8,013 nucleotides of DNA from an uncultured Fretibacterium sp. Lineage in GTDB: Bacteria > Synergistota > Synergistia > Synergistales > Aminobacteriaceae. The translations under genes and the position numbers were made by a program. The notes under the pieces are model-generated. The model made no database searches, was not told where the DNA came from, and worked only from the letters and a program-made list of their open reading frames with translations. This document shows positions 1-6,367 of this stretch, in pieces. Numbering within the stretch: the first letter of the stretch is position 1; each line of letters starts with the position of its first letter. The stretch spans positions 1 to 8,013 of the forward strand of contig CALCEM010000063.1 in assembly GCA_937900285.1 (NCBI GenBank). Reading direction: 5' to 3'.

Positions 1-2
1 AA

Positions 3-572
3 AAATTTATTATTCTCGGAAATATGAACGCCATCACTTATAAAGAAGTTTTCCCCCTCATGAAAAATAATTTAATCTGGTTGGGGTATTCGATTCACTC
101 AAGAAGCGTAAAATTTTATACTCCAGAAGATTACGAAGATGATTCAAAAATTACACCCATCCAAATCGATGAAAAAGGAAAAAAATTTGTTTCAATGGGC
201 AATGTTAGATGGTTTACAAATGTTGAGCACGGACTGCGACACGAAAAGATGTTATTGGACACGATGGCAAATAATTTAAGATACAATAAAAAATTACGCA
301 GGCACCTCACCGAAAAATATAATAAAATCGAATTCCCAAAATATGACAATTACGACGCGATCGAAATCCCTTTTACTGAATGCATCCCTTCTGATTATGC
401 CGGAGTCATGGGCGTGCCTATTTCTTTTATGGACAGATATAACCCGGAGCAATTCGAAATTTTAGGAATTGACTGCCAAATGTCAGATAATCCCAGACCT
501 GGAAGAAGATTTTTATTAAATGGCCGGGAAACTTACGCACGTATACTCATAAAATCAAAACATCCAGAATAA
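3..572 (+). CDS. EcoRI-type adenine-specific DNA methyltransferase, C-terminal part (5' truncated)
   Basis: C-terminal half of a protein of the EcoRI adenine methyltransferase family (Pfam Adenine_MeTrfase_EcoRI), which methylates adenine in DNA using S-adenosylmethionine. The frame has no stop back to base 3, and the codons before the ATG at 24 read KFIILGN, continuing into NAITYKE as is usual inside this family. The ATG at 24 is therefore an internal methionine and the true start lies outside the window. Counting that Met as 1, family-like blocks are NVRWFTN (60-66), YDNYDAIEIPF (107-117), GVMGVPISF (127-135) and YNPEQFEILG (139-148). The catalytic [DNS]PP[FYW] motif expected upstream is not in the window, so activity cannot be judged. 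No restriction endonuclease gene follows; the next gene is convergent and unrelated. It may be an orphan or prophage methylase, or its partner may lie upstream. Family call is firm; target sequence unknown. Confidence 0.85.
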   Translation, partial: KFIILGNMNAITYKEVFPLMKNNLIWLGYSIHSRSVKFYTPEDYEDDSKITPIQIDEKGKKFVSMGNVRWFTNVEHGLRHEKMLLDTMANNLRYNKKLRRHLTEKYNKIEFPKYDNYDAIEIPFTECIPSDYAGVMGVPISFMDRYNPEQFEILGIDCQMSDNPRPGRRFLLNGRETYARILIKSKHPE

Positions 573-613
573 TATAAATATATTATGTTACGAGAATTTT
601 ATAATTTTTGAAC

Positions 614-676
614 GGGGAGAAAATGTAATGTGTTACGCCGATAATCTGAATTTAATTTCTCCCCAGAATTTTTTTA
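614..676 (+). terminator. Hairpin terminator after the methyltransferase gene
   Basis: A perfect 9-bp inverted repeat, GGGGAGAAA (614-622) and TTTCTCCCC (656-664), is followed on the plus strand by AGAA and a run of seven T (669-675). It sits about 40 bases after the methyltransferase stop, between convergent genes. The 33-base loop is long and contains its own small hairpin, GTAA (625-628) with TTAC (633-636) around TGTG. On the minus strand no immediate T-run follows the stem, so it mainly fits termination of the plus-strand gene. Confidence 0.6.
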
Positions 677-684
677 TTATTTCG

Positions 685-1293
685 TTATGCAAATCTTTTC
701 ACGAGTTCCTTTATACTTTTGTCGTTCGTAGCTTCGCCAATCGCATTAAATTTCCAGCGTCCATCATGTAAAATTAATTCCCCGAATATCATCGCGGTCT
801 TTCCTGAATAATTTTCAGATAAATTATATTTATAAATTTCGTTGTCGTTATCTGCGTCGCAAATCCTTATAAAAGCATTGTCGATCATTCCAAAATCTTG
901 ATTACGATCGTCAGCTTTATAAATATTCACAACAAATATTATTCTGTCATATTCGGAAGGCAAAATATTTAAATTTATGAAAATTTGTTCATCATCGCCC
1001 TCGCCTGCTCCCGTCAAATTATCGCCCATATGTCTGACTGCATCAGATTTATGTAACAAATTCCCAAAATATATTACGTCCTCGTTATTTCTGATTTTTC
1101 CGCCTTTACATAAAAACGCACTGGCATCGCAGTCTACATCATGAACATGGCCGCTGAATAATCCAAATAATCCGCCGGGAACTTTTTTGCGATCAACCTC
1201 GTCCCAACCTAAACCGACCATTACATTTTTTAAATTTTCGCCGGTATGTTTCTTTAAATCTACTCGATCACCCTTTTTTAAATTTACGCTCAA
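685..1293 (-). CDS. TerD-family protein (divergent copy)
   Basis: A 202-residue single-domain TerD/TerZ-type protein, a cytoplasmic Ca2+-binding fold linked to tellurite, phage and chemical stress phenotypes in other bacteria. It opens with the family's MSVNLKKGDRVDLKK and VGLGWDE (26-32). It has the acidic metal-ligand stretch VDCDASAF (53-60), then HMGDN (88-92), GAGEGDDE (95-102) and FGMIDNAFIRICDAD (134-148). It differs from its two upstream paralogues by an insertion with LFGLFSGHVHDVD (42-54) and by FGMI in place of FGQV. The start is TTG at 1293, supported by a Shine-Dalgarno site at 1304-1309 and by the conserved N-terminus. It is the last gene of the minus-strand array and lies just after a decayed TerD copy that most resembles it. 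The biochemical role of TerD proteins is poorly defined, so calcium binding is the safest claim. Confidence 0.9.
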   Translation of the reverse strand: MSVNLKKGDRVDLKKHTGENLKNVMVGLGWDEVDRKKVPGGLFGLFSGHVHDVDCDASAFLCKGGKIRNNEDVIYFGNLLHKSDAVRHMGDNLTGAGEGDDEQIFINLNILPSEYDRIIFVVNIYKADDRNQDFGMIDNAFIRICDADNDNEIYKYNLSENYSGKTAMIFGELILHDGRWKFNAIGEATNDKSIKELVKRFA

Positions 1294-1303
1294 GAATTTT
1301 TCA

Positions 1304-1309
1304 CCACCT
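1304..1309 (-). promoter_or_regulatory. Ribosome binding site deciding the TTG start of the divergent TerD gene
   Basis: AGGTGG on the minus strand lies 10 bases before the TTG at 1293. No ATG exists at a better place, and the TTG gives the expected TerD N-terminus. Confidence 0.6.
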
Positions 1310-1328
1310 TTTTAAATTTTAAATTCGT

Positions 1329-1539
1329 TCAGCTTTCGTTATTATTATCGGAATCATAAACTCTGACAAAAGCATTTTTTATCATCCCGAAATTTTGTTT
1401 TTTCTCGTTTGCTCCGTGAATATTTGCAGCAATTATTATTTTATTGAACATGGCCGGAAGCGAATAATTTTTTTATTCCCCTGTTAGCTTCGTCCCAGCC
1501 TAAGCCGGCCATAACATGATGTAAATTTTCAAATCCCAT
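1329..1539 (-). pseudogene. Decayed TerD paralogue with internal deletion and frameshift
   Basis: Two overlapping minus-strand reading frames carry TerD sequence. The first (1441-1539) starts with ATG and reads MGFENLHHVMAGLGWDE, ending ASGHVQ and stop. The second (1329-1451) reads MFNKIIIAANIHGA, then QNFGMIKNAFVRVYDSD, and stops. They align with residues of about 18-50 and 115-152 of the divergent TerD protein downstream. The remnant has thus lost the N-terminal 15-odd residues, roughly 64 central codons including the HMGDN and GEGDDE metal-ligand region, and the C-terminus, and it has a frame change at the join. FGMI and ASGHV show that it belongs to the downstream copy's subtype, not to terD-A or terD-B. 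It begins three bases after the terD-A stop and keeps that junction's upstream GGAGTGA, so a short peptide could still be made, but no TerD fold is possible. Confidence 0.85.
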
Positions 1540-1542
1540 TTT

Positions 1543-2121
1543 TTAAACGTTCACTCCAAAATTTAAGCATATTACGCGCAAATCACATCTGTAACCTGTT
1601 CCGGAAGCATTAAAATTCCATGTGTCGCCAGCCCTGTATAATTCTCCAACCAATACAGCCGTATCATCTGAAAATTCTTCTCCTAAATCATAGCGAACTA
1701 AATCATCGCCGCTATCATCGTCCATAATATTTATATAAGCGTTCGAGACTTGGCCAAAATTTTGTTTGCGTTTTTCTGCTTCATAAATTGTCACGGTGAA
1801 AGCAATTTTATAAATATTTTTCGGAACTTTCGACAAATTTATTTTTATTTGTTCATCGTCACCTTCACTGCCTCCAGTTAAATTATCGCCCATGTGTTTA
1901 ACGGATTTTGAACGGTGCTCAAGATTGTTGTAAAAAATAAAATCATCATCGCTCGACACTTTATTATCTGAATTTAACATGAAGACTTCTGCGTCAAGAT
2001 CAAAATCGTAACTGCCTTTATATTTATTCGTGTCCCAACCTAATCCGACAATTATATTTTTTAAATTTTTTCTGCCCTTCGTTAAATCAACTTTTTGACC
2101 CTTCTTTAAATTAACCGCCAT
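1543..2121 (-). CDS. TerD-family protein, paralogue A
   Basis: A 192-residue TerD-domain protein with all of the family's ligand regions: KGQKVDLTKG (7-16), VGLGWD (25-30), DFDLDAEVF (39-47), HMGDN (76-80), GSEGDDE (84-90), IAFTVTIYEAE (106-116) and QNFGQVSNAYI (120-130). The frame stays open to an ATG at 2151, but I start it at the ATG at 2121. That gives the canonical MAVNLKKGQ, equals the length of paralogue B and avoids a 28-base overlap with paralogue B. It begins two bases after the paralogue B stop codon, and the last codons of paralogue B (GGGGTGAACGTT) supply the likely Shine-Dalgarno, which implies translational coupling. It and paralogue B are clearly recent duplicates, with the same length, about three residues in five alike by eye, and the same FGVNV C-terminus. 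Likely a cytoplasmic Ca2+-binding stress protein; the cellular partner is unknown. Confidence 0.93.
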   Translation of the reverse strand: MAVNLKKGQKVDLTKGRKNLKNIIVGLGWDTNKYKGSYDFDLDAEVFMLNSDNKVSSDDDFIFYNNLEHRSKSVKHMGDNLTGGSEGDDEQIKINLSKVPKNIYKIAFTVTIYEAEKRKQNFGQVSNAYINIMDDDSGDDLVRYDLGEEFSDDTAVLVGELYRAGDTWNFNASGTGYRCDLRVICLNFGVNV

Positions 2122-2123
2122 TT

Positions 2124-2702
2124 TTAAACGTTCACCCCGAATTTTCGGCATAACGCTGCAAGCCCGCCGTCATAACCCGTTCCGATTGCGTCAAATTTCC
2201 ACTCGATACCGCTCCTAAATAATTCGCCGACTACAACAGCGCTCTCTGTTGAAAATTCTTCAGCCAAATTATATTTTAATAATTCCCGCCCTGAAATTTC
2301 ATCTACAACTCTTATATATGCGTTTGAAACCTGACCGAAATTTTGTAAACGCTCTTCAGCCTCGTAAATCGTAACTGTAAAAGCTATTTTATCGATTGCT
2401 CCGGGAATTTCGGCTAAATTTACGCGTATAATTTCGTCGTCTCCTTCGCCCGCTCCTGTTCTGTTATCTCCCATGTGAAGCACTGCGCCGGAATAATGTT
2501 TTAATTCGCCGTAAAATATAAAGTCTTTATCGCTTAACACTCTGCCGTTTGAGCCTAATAAAAACGCTTCGGCATCAAGATCAAAATCTTTTCCGCCAGA
2601 ATATTTATTTACATCCCAGCCTAATCCTATTAATAATTTTGAAAGTCCTGGACGACCTTTTGTTAAATCTACTTTTTGACCCTTTAATAAACTTACTGCC
2701 AT
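2124..2702 (-). CDS. TerD-family protein, paralogue B
   Basis: First gene of the minus-strand TerD array, 192 residues and a single TerD domain. Visible family features are MAVSLLKGQKVDLTKG (1-16), IGLGWD (25-30), DFDLDAEAF (39-47), HMGDN (76-80), GAGEGDDE (83-90), IAFTVTIYEAE (106-116), QNFGQVSNAYI (120-130) and GELFRSGIEWKFDAIGTGY (159-177). The Asp/Glu clusters are those known to bind two Ca2+ ions in characterised TerD proteins. The ATG start is preceded by GGAGG at 2714-2718 with an 11-base spacer. A Ca2+-ATPase gene lies immediately upstream on the same strand, separated by a hairpin whose loop holds a candidate promoter. No terC, terB or terZABE-type neighbours are visible, so tellurite resistance itself should not be assumed. 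Confidence 0.93.
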   Translation of the reverse strand: MAVSLLKGQKVDLTKGRPGLSKLLIGLGWDVNKYSGGKDFDLDAEAFLLGSNGRVLSDKDFIFYGELKHYSGAVLHMGDNRTGAGEGDDEIIRVNLAEIPGAIDKIAFTVTIYEAEERLQNFGQVSNAYIRVVDEISGRELLKYNLAEEFSTESAVVVGELFRSGIEWKFDAIGTGYDGGLAALCRKFGVNV

Positions 2703-2742
2703 TTAAAAAAATTCCTCCAGATTAAATAAACATAATTCAAAA

Positions 2743-2796
2743 TAAAAAATTTATGCAGAATATTAAAACATTTTTCAGCCTTAACAATCTGCATAA
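2743..2796 (-). terminator. Hairpin terminator after the Ca2+-ATPase gene
   Basis: A perfect 9-bp inverted repeat, TTATGCAGA (2751-2759) and TCTGCATAA (2788-2796), lies 11 bases after the ATPase stop codon. Reading the minus strand, the second arm is followed by A and then a run of six T, so it resembles a rho-independent terminator with a long 28-base loop. The stem is AT-rich and only moderately stable. Partial read-through into the TerD array is plausible. The repeat could instead be an operator around the candidate promoter in its loop. Confidence 0.5.
2760..2787 (-). promoter_or_regulatory. Candidate sigma-70-type promoter for the TerD array
   Basis: On the minus strand, TTGTTA (2782-2787) and TAATAT (2760-2765) are separated by 16 bases. 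Each matches its consensus at four of six positions. The next gene downstream is terD-B, whose start codon is about 58 bases beyond the -10 box. The two boxes exactly fill the loop of the 9-bp inverted repeat at 2751-2796. In such AT-rich DNA chance matches are common, so this is only a candidate. Confidence 0.35.
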
Positions 2797-2807
2797 TTAA
2801 ATATTTT

Positions 2808-5399
2808 TTATTTGCGCGTTAAAATTTTTCGTATTAAATCAATCGGAATTACTAAAAATGCCAACCCTGCGCAGATTATCCAGGATTTTAAATTTAATGC
2901 TTCTACGCTCAAAACTTCTCCGCCAAAAGTTATAAATATATATTGCATCACTAAAATTAAGGCCATGACGATTATAAAATTTATATTTTTGCTCAAGTCC
3001 TTAAAAATATTTAAATGCTCCGTCCTGGCGTTAAATCCGTTGAACGTGATGCCCATCATAAATGTTGCAAATAACGCTGATTTTAAATAAATAATATCAA
3101 CTTCACCAAATAAATTTTTTATTGCAGGCATAAATAATATACTTAAACATATAAACGTTATATATGAAGCTGAAATTATTATTTGAACGAGCATTTTTTT
3201 ACTTATAATATTTTCATTGCGCTTCACTGGTTTTTCTTTCATGTATTCGAGTAACGCGGGTTCACTCCCGAAAGCTATAGCCGCGAGCGTGTCCATTGCC
3301 AAATTAATTAATAATAATTGCACGACAGTCAATATAACATTTTCGCCGAACATCGGACCAATAAAACACGTTAAAACAGCTGCGACATTTACCGTTAATT
3401 GAAATATTAAAAATTTCCGAATGCTCTTAAACATCGTGCGCCCGTATAAAATTGCTTTACCTATCGATGAAAAATTATCATCCAAAATCGTGATGTCTCC
3501 GGCTTCCTTCGCTACTTCAGTGCCGGACCCCATAGCAAACCCTACATCAGCTTTTTTCAACGCAGGCGAATCGTTTACGCCATCTCCAGTCATTCCGACC
3601 ACTAAATTTAATTCTTGAGCTATTCGCACGAGTCTGCTTTTATCAGTTGGAAGGGCGCGGGCTATAACGCGTAAATTCGGCAGAATATTTTTTAATTCGT
3701 CATCAGATTTTTGAGCCATTTCGCTCGAAGTCATAGCGATGTCATTATCACCTGAAATTAATCCGGCTTCCCTTGCAATTGCGACCGCTGTTTCTTTTCG
3801 ATCTCCTGTAACCATGACGACCTGTATACCTGCATTCAAAACTGTTTTTATGGCGTTCACTGCTTCGAGCCTGACATTATCGCGAATACTTATAACGCAT
3901 ATTAAAATTAAATTTCCGTTTTCATTTTTGGCGACTGCAAGTAATCTCATTGAGCGGGTAGCTTGGGAATTTAAATAATTTAAAATTTCATCGCTTGAAT
4001 CAAAATTTTTTACATCCCCGTTTTCGTCCAAATAAAATTTACATGAATCAATAATTTTTTCCGGCGCACCTTTTATAAATTCTATTTCATGGCCGGACTT
4101 TGAGTCAGAAATTTTTAACGTCGAAATTTTTTTAGCTGAATCGAACGCGTTAAACTCCAAAATATTATTTTTGTTAATTAAGCCTGATTTATTCTCAGAA
4201 ATTAAAAAACTCATGAGCGCACGGTCTGTACTATTTCCGCCTATTACTGCACCATTTTCACCGGCTGAAGCTGAATTATTTGCGCCAATTCCAGAAATAA
4301 TATTATTTAAAAAATTCTCGCTCAAATTCGATAAGCTATTAAAAATTTTTAAATTCCCCGTTGCAATTTCTACGACTGATAATTTACCCTCTGTTATTGT
4401 TCCGGTCTTGTCGCTGAATAATAAACTCAAACTCCCGGCGGTTTCGAGTCCGTTAATTTTTCTTACGAGTACGTTATCTTTTGCCATTCTCAAACTCTGG
4501 AACGATAATAAAATCGATGTCAGCATCGGTAAACCTTCGGGAACTGCACAAACTATAATCGTGACTGCTACTGTAACAGCGTCCATTATTAATTTCAGCC
4601 AGTCAAAAAAACCAGTCGGCAAATTTCCAGTTATGAACGTTCGCAATAAAATTCCTGCTACAATTGCTAAAGCTCCGACATATCCGAAAGTTGAAATATT
4701 TCCGGCGAGCTTGCTTAATTTTAATTGTAATGGTGTTTGTCTGGTATTCTCTTGAACTTCGAGGGCTAATTTTCCAAATAAAGTATTATCGCCGACGACT
4801 TTCACAATAAAATAACCTTCTCCGCCGCAGACTACAGTACCGCGATAAACATAAAATTTATTTAATAAGTCTTTGATGTCATAATTCTCGTTATTTGAAT
4901 TTGGAATTTTTTCGGCCTCTTCAGTTTCTCCGTTTAAAGTTGCTTGATCTACTTTTATGCCTCCCGAAATTATTTCGCCGTCAGCTGGGATTTTGTCGCC
5001 GGCCTGTAAATAAATTAAATCTCCTGTTACTACTTCGCTGACATTTATTTCCGTTAAAACTCCGTCTCGTATTACTTTAGCTTTTTCGCGCGCAAGTTCT
5101 TCGGCTTTTAATGCTGATGCTTTTCCCTCCTGACGGTTTTCGCTGATTGATGCTACACCGTTAGCGATAATGATGGCGATTAAAATTCCAACCGGCTCGA
5201 ACCATTCAGCCTGACCGATAAAATATAAAATCATCTGAATAACGAGAGCGACTAATAAAATTATTATCATTGGGTCTTTAAAGCCTTCGAGAATTTTTTT
5301 ATACAAAGGCTCCGGAGGGATTTGCGTTAAATCATTTGAACCAAATTTTTCCCGGCTGGTTAAAACTTCATTTGACGATAAACCTTTTAAATCAATCAA
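2808..5399 (-). CDS. Calcium-translocating P-type ATPase, PMCA type
   Basis: An 863-residue integral membrane pump that hydrolyses ATP to move Ca2+ out of the cytoplasm. Domain order is complete: membrane segments near 43-61, 70-88, 240-258 and 276-300; the actuator domain with NGET (156-159) where many pumps have TGES; PEGLP (287-291) in M4; the phosphorylated Asp330 in SDKTGTITEG; nucleotide-domain KGAPE (443-447); TGD (531-533); TGDGVNDSPA (604-613); and six C-terminal membrane segments from about 660. Ion ligands fit PMCA-type pumps: Glu288 in M4, Asn671 in LTVNVAAV of M5, and Asn699 and Asp703 in LLINLAMDT of M6. The M5 Glu that forms the second site in SERCA is replaced by Ala674, which predicts one Ca2+ per cycle. 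No calmodulin-binding tail is present, as usual in bacteria. The start is TTG at 5399 with AAGGAG eight bases upstream. The TerD array lies downstream on the same strand. Confidence 0.93.
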   Translation of the reverse strand: MIDLKGLSSNEVLTSREKFGSNDLTQIPPEPLYKKILEGFKDPMIIILLVALVIQMILYFIGQAEWFEPVGILIAIIIANGVASISENRQEGKASALKAEELAREKAKVIRDGVLTEINVSEVVTGDLIYLQAGDKIPADGEIISGGIKVDQATLNGETEEAEKIPNSNNENYDIKDLLNKFYVYRGTVVCGGEGYFIVKVVGDNTLFGKLALEVQENTRQTPLQLKLSKLAGNISTFGYVGALAIVAGILLRTFITGNLPTGFFDWLKLIMDAVTVAVTIIVCAVPEGLPMLTSILLSFQSLRMAKDNVLVRKINGLETAGSLSLLFSDKTGTITEGKLSVVEIATGNLKIFNSLSNLSENFLNNIISGIGANNSASAGENGAVIGGNSTDRALMSFLISENKSGLINKNNILEFNAFDSAKKISTLKISDSKSGHEIEFIKGAPEKIIDSCKFYLDENGDVKNFDSSDEILNYLNSQATRSMRLLAVAKNENGNLILICVISIRDNVRLEAVNAIKTVLNAGIQVVMVTGDRKETAVAIAREAGLISGDNDIAMTSSEMAQKSDDELKNILPNLRVIARALPTDKSRLVRIAQELNLVVGMTGDGVNDSPALKKADVGFAMGSGTEVAKEAGDITILDDNFSSIGKAILYGRTMFKSIRKFLIFQLTVNVAAVLTCFIGPMFGENVILTVVQLLLINLAMDTLAAIAFGSEPALLEYMKEKPVKRNENIISKKMLVQIIISASYITFICLSILFMPAIKNLFGEVDIIYLKSALFATFMMGITFNGFNARTEHLNIFKDLSKNINFIIVMALILVMQYIFITFGGEVLSVEALNLKSWIICAGLAFLVIPIDLIRKILTRK

Positions 5400-5407
5400 A
5401 ATAAAAT

Positions 5408-5413
5408 CTCCTT
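5408..5413 (-). promoter_or_regulatory. Ribosome binding site deciding the TTG start of the Ca2+-ATPase
   Basis: AAGGAG on the minus strand lies eight bases before the TTG at 5399. It supports this TTG as the start, giving the expected amphipathic N-terminus ahead of the first membrane segment. Confidence 0.7.
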
Positions 5414-5453
5414 CGTTAAATTAAAATAAAATAAATTAAATCAAAATCTGAGA

Positions 5454-5483
5454 ATTATATTATTAATATTTTTATTTTGTCCA
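5454..5483 (-). promoter_or_regulatory. Candidate promoter of the Ca2+-ATPase gene
   Basis: On the minus strand, TGGACA (5478-5483, five of six consensus bases) and TATAAT (5454-5459, six of six) are separated by 18 bases. The -35 box overlaps the last codons of the J-domain gene. Transcription would start near 5447 and give a leader of roughly 50 bases with a good Shine-Dalgarno. The ATPase may therefore have its own promoter as well as any read-through from the J-domain gene. Confidence 0.45.
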
Positions 5484-6299
5484 TGCTCTTACGACTGGTG
5501 AATTATGTTTTTTTAATTCGTTTATTCGTTTATAATGCAGGCTTAAAACTTTCGGGAAATGTAATTTTAAAAATGACAAAACAGGAATTAAAATATTTTC
5601 ATCGTCCGAACTTAATAAAATGCGTATAGTTTCATTTTCGAGATTTTTATTATTAGGCCAGCGTCTTAAAATCGGAGCGATATTATTTGAATTAGCGTGA
5701 ATTAAAAATTTTTCGAGCAAATCATAATCCGAACCAGATAAATTTAAAATCAAGCTTAACGGGAAATTTTTGGAATTATAAAATATTTCGTTTACTATTT
5801 TTCGGCGGTTTAGATCGCTAAAATTCAGGAGGCTTATTAATTTGGCAGTCTCGTTATTTAAATTTGGATTTTTGAGAATTTTTATTATTGCCTTAATAAT
5901 TTCGTTATCGTCTGCAAAATTTCCGACCCGTCTCAACGCTAAATTTATAACGCCGGGATTATCAGAATTTAATCTGTAAATTATTTCATTAATATTTTTG
6001 TCGTGATCTGAGAAATTAAAAATTAAATTTTCATAATGGTCCAGCAAATAATCAATTTGATTTATAAAATTTTCGTTTGAATCCTGTTCGGGCAATGAGC
6101 TTAAATCTTCAGGCGTTAAATTTCTTAAAATTGCGTAAGCTCCTGAAATCTGTCTGAATTTATATAAATTTTTGTTTCCAGAAATATCCGGGTGATATTC
6201 GCGCACTAATTTCCTGAAAGTTTTTTTTATTTCATCGTGATCGACTCCGGGTGCAAGTCCCAAAATATTTAACTGCTTTATAATTTCCTGATCGTCCAT
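5472..6299 (-). CDS. J-domain protein with helical HEAT-like C-terminal region
   Basis: A 275-residue cytoplasmic protein. Residues about 8-60 form a J domain: a helix with ILGLAPGVDHDEIKKTFRKLVREY, the invariant HPD at 36-38, then FRQISGAYAILRN. The J domain stimulates the ATPase of Hsp70 (DnaK). There is no Gly/Phe region, no CxxCxGxG zinc repeat and no DnaJ C-terminal domain, so this is a class C (type III) co-chaperone rather than DnaJ itself. From about 75 to 270 the protein is rich in paired helices such as NPGVINLALRRVGNFAD, NEIIKAIIKILKN and ENILIPVLSFLKLHFPKV. That spacing suggests HEAT or ARM-like repeats acting as a substrate or partner-binding scaffold. The ATG start has GGAG 11 bases upstream. 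It lies upstream of the Ca2+-ATPase on the same strand and divergent from the DUF4230 gene. J-domain call firm; repeat call inferred. Confidence 0.85.
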   Translation of the reverse strand: MDDQEIIKQLNILGLAPGVDHDEIKKTFRKLVREYHPDISGNKNLYKFRQISGAYAILRNLTPEDLSSLPEQDSNENFINQIDYLLDHYENLIFNFSDHDKNINEIIYRLNSDNPGVINLALRRVGNFADDNEIIKAIIKILKNPNLNNETAKLISLLNFSDLNRRKIVNEIFYNSKNFPLSLILNLSGSDYDLLEKFLIHANSNNIAPILRRWPNNKNLENETIRILLSSDDENILIPVLSFLKLHFPKVLSLHYKRINELKKHNSPVVRAWTK

Positions 6300-6367
6300 A
6301 AAAAAATATTCTCCGACAATATATAATATTTTTACAAATTTTAAACTGAACGGAGGTTAATTCAAAA
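6300..6367. promoter_or_regulatory. Short divergent intergenic region between J-domain and DUF4230 genes
   Basis: These 68 bases must hold the promoters of both diverging genes if they have their own. A perfect TATAAT stands at 6322-6327 on the plus strand, and overlapping TATATT (6318-6323) and TATTAT (6323-6328) stand on the minus strand. I find no convincing -35 box for either direction. The two 5' ends are close enough that one regulator could affect both. Confidence 0.3.
6352..6356 (+). promoter_or_regulatory. Ribosome binding site deciding the TTG start of the DUF4230 gene
   Basis: GGAGG lies 11 bases before the TTG at 6368. The first in-frame ATG (6383) is 26 bases away and would cut into the membrane anchor, so TTG is preferred. 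Confidence 0.65.

Noticed and set aside
24..572. A complete 182-residue methyltransferase-like gene starting at the ATG at 24
   Set aside because: The frame is open to base 3 and the preceding codons (KFIILGN) continue family-like sequence, so the ATG is internal and the gene is truncated by the window edge.
2122..2151. A longer N-terminus (MPKIRGERLK) for TerD paralogue A
   Set aside because: It lies inside the 3' end of paralogue B, lacks a ribosome binding site and is absent from TerD proteins. The ATG at 2121 gives the conserved MAVNLKKGQ start.
685..2702. A classical tellurite-resistance operon
   Set aside because: Only TerD-domain genes are present; no terC, terB, terA or terZ-type partner is visible, so tellurite resistance cannot be claimed.
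4171..4755. Plus-strand open frame of 194 codons opposite the Ca2+-ATPase gene, and shorter ones at 2812-3978
   Set aside because: They are antisense shadows of a well-conserved ATPase, have no recognisable domain and show no good ribosome binding sites.
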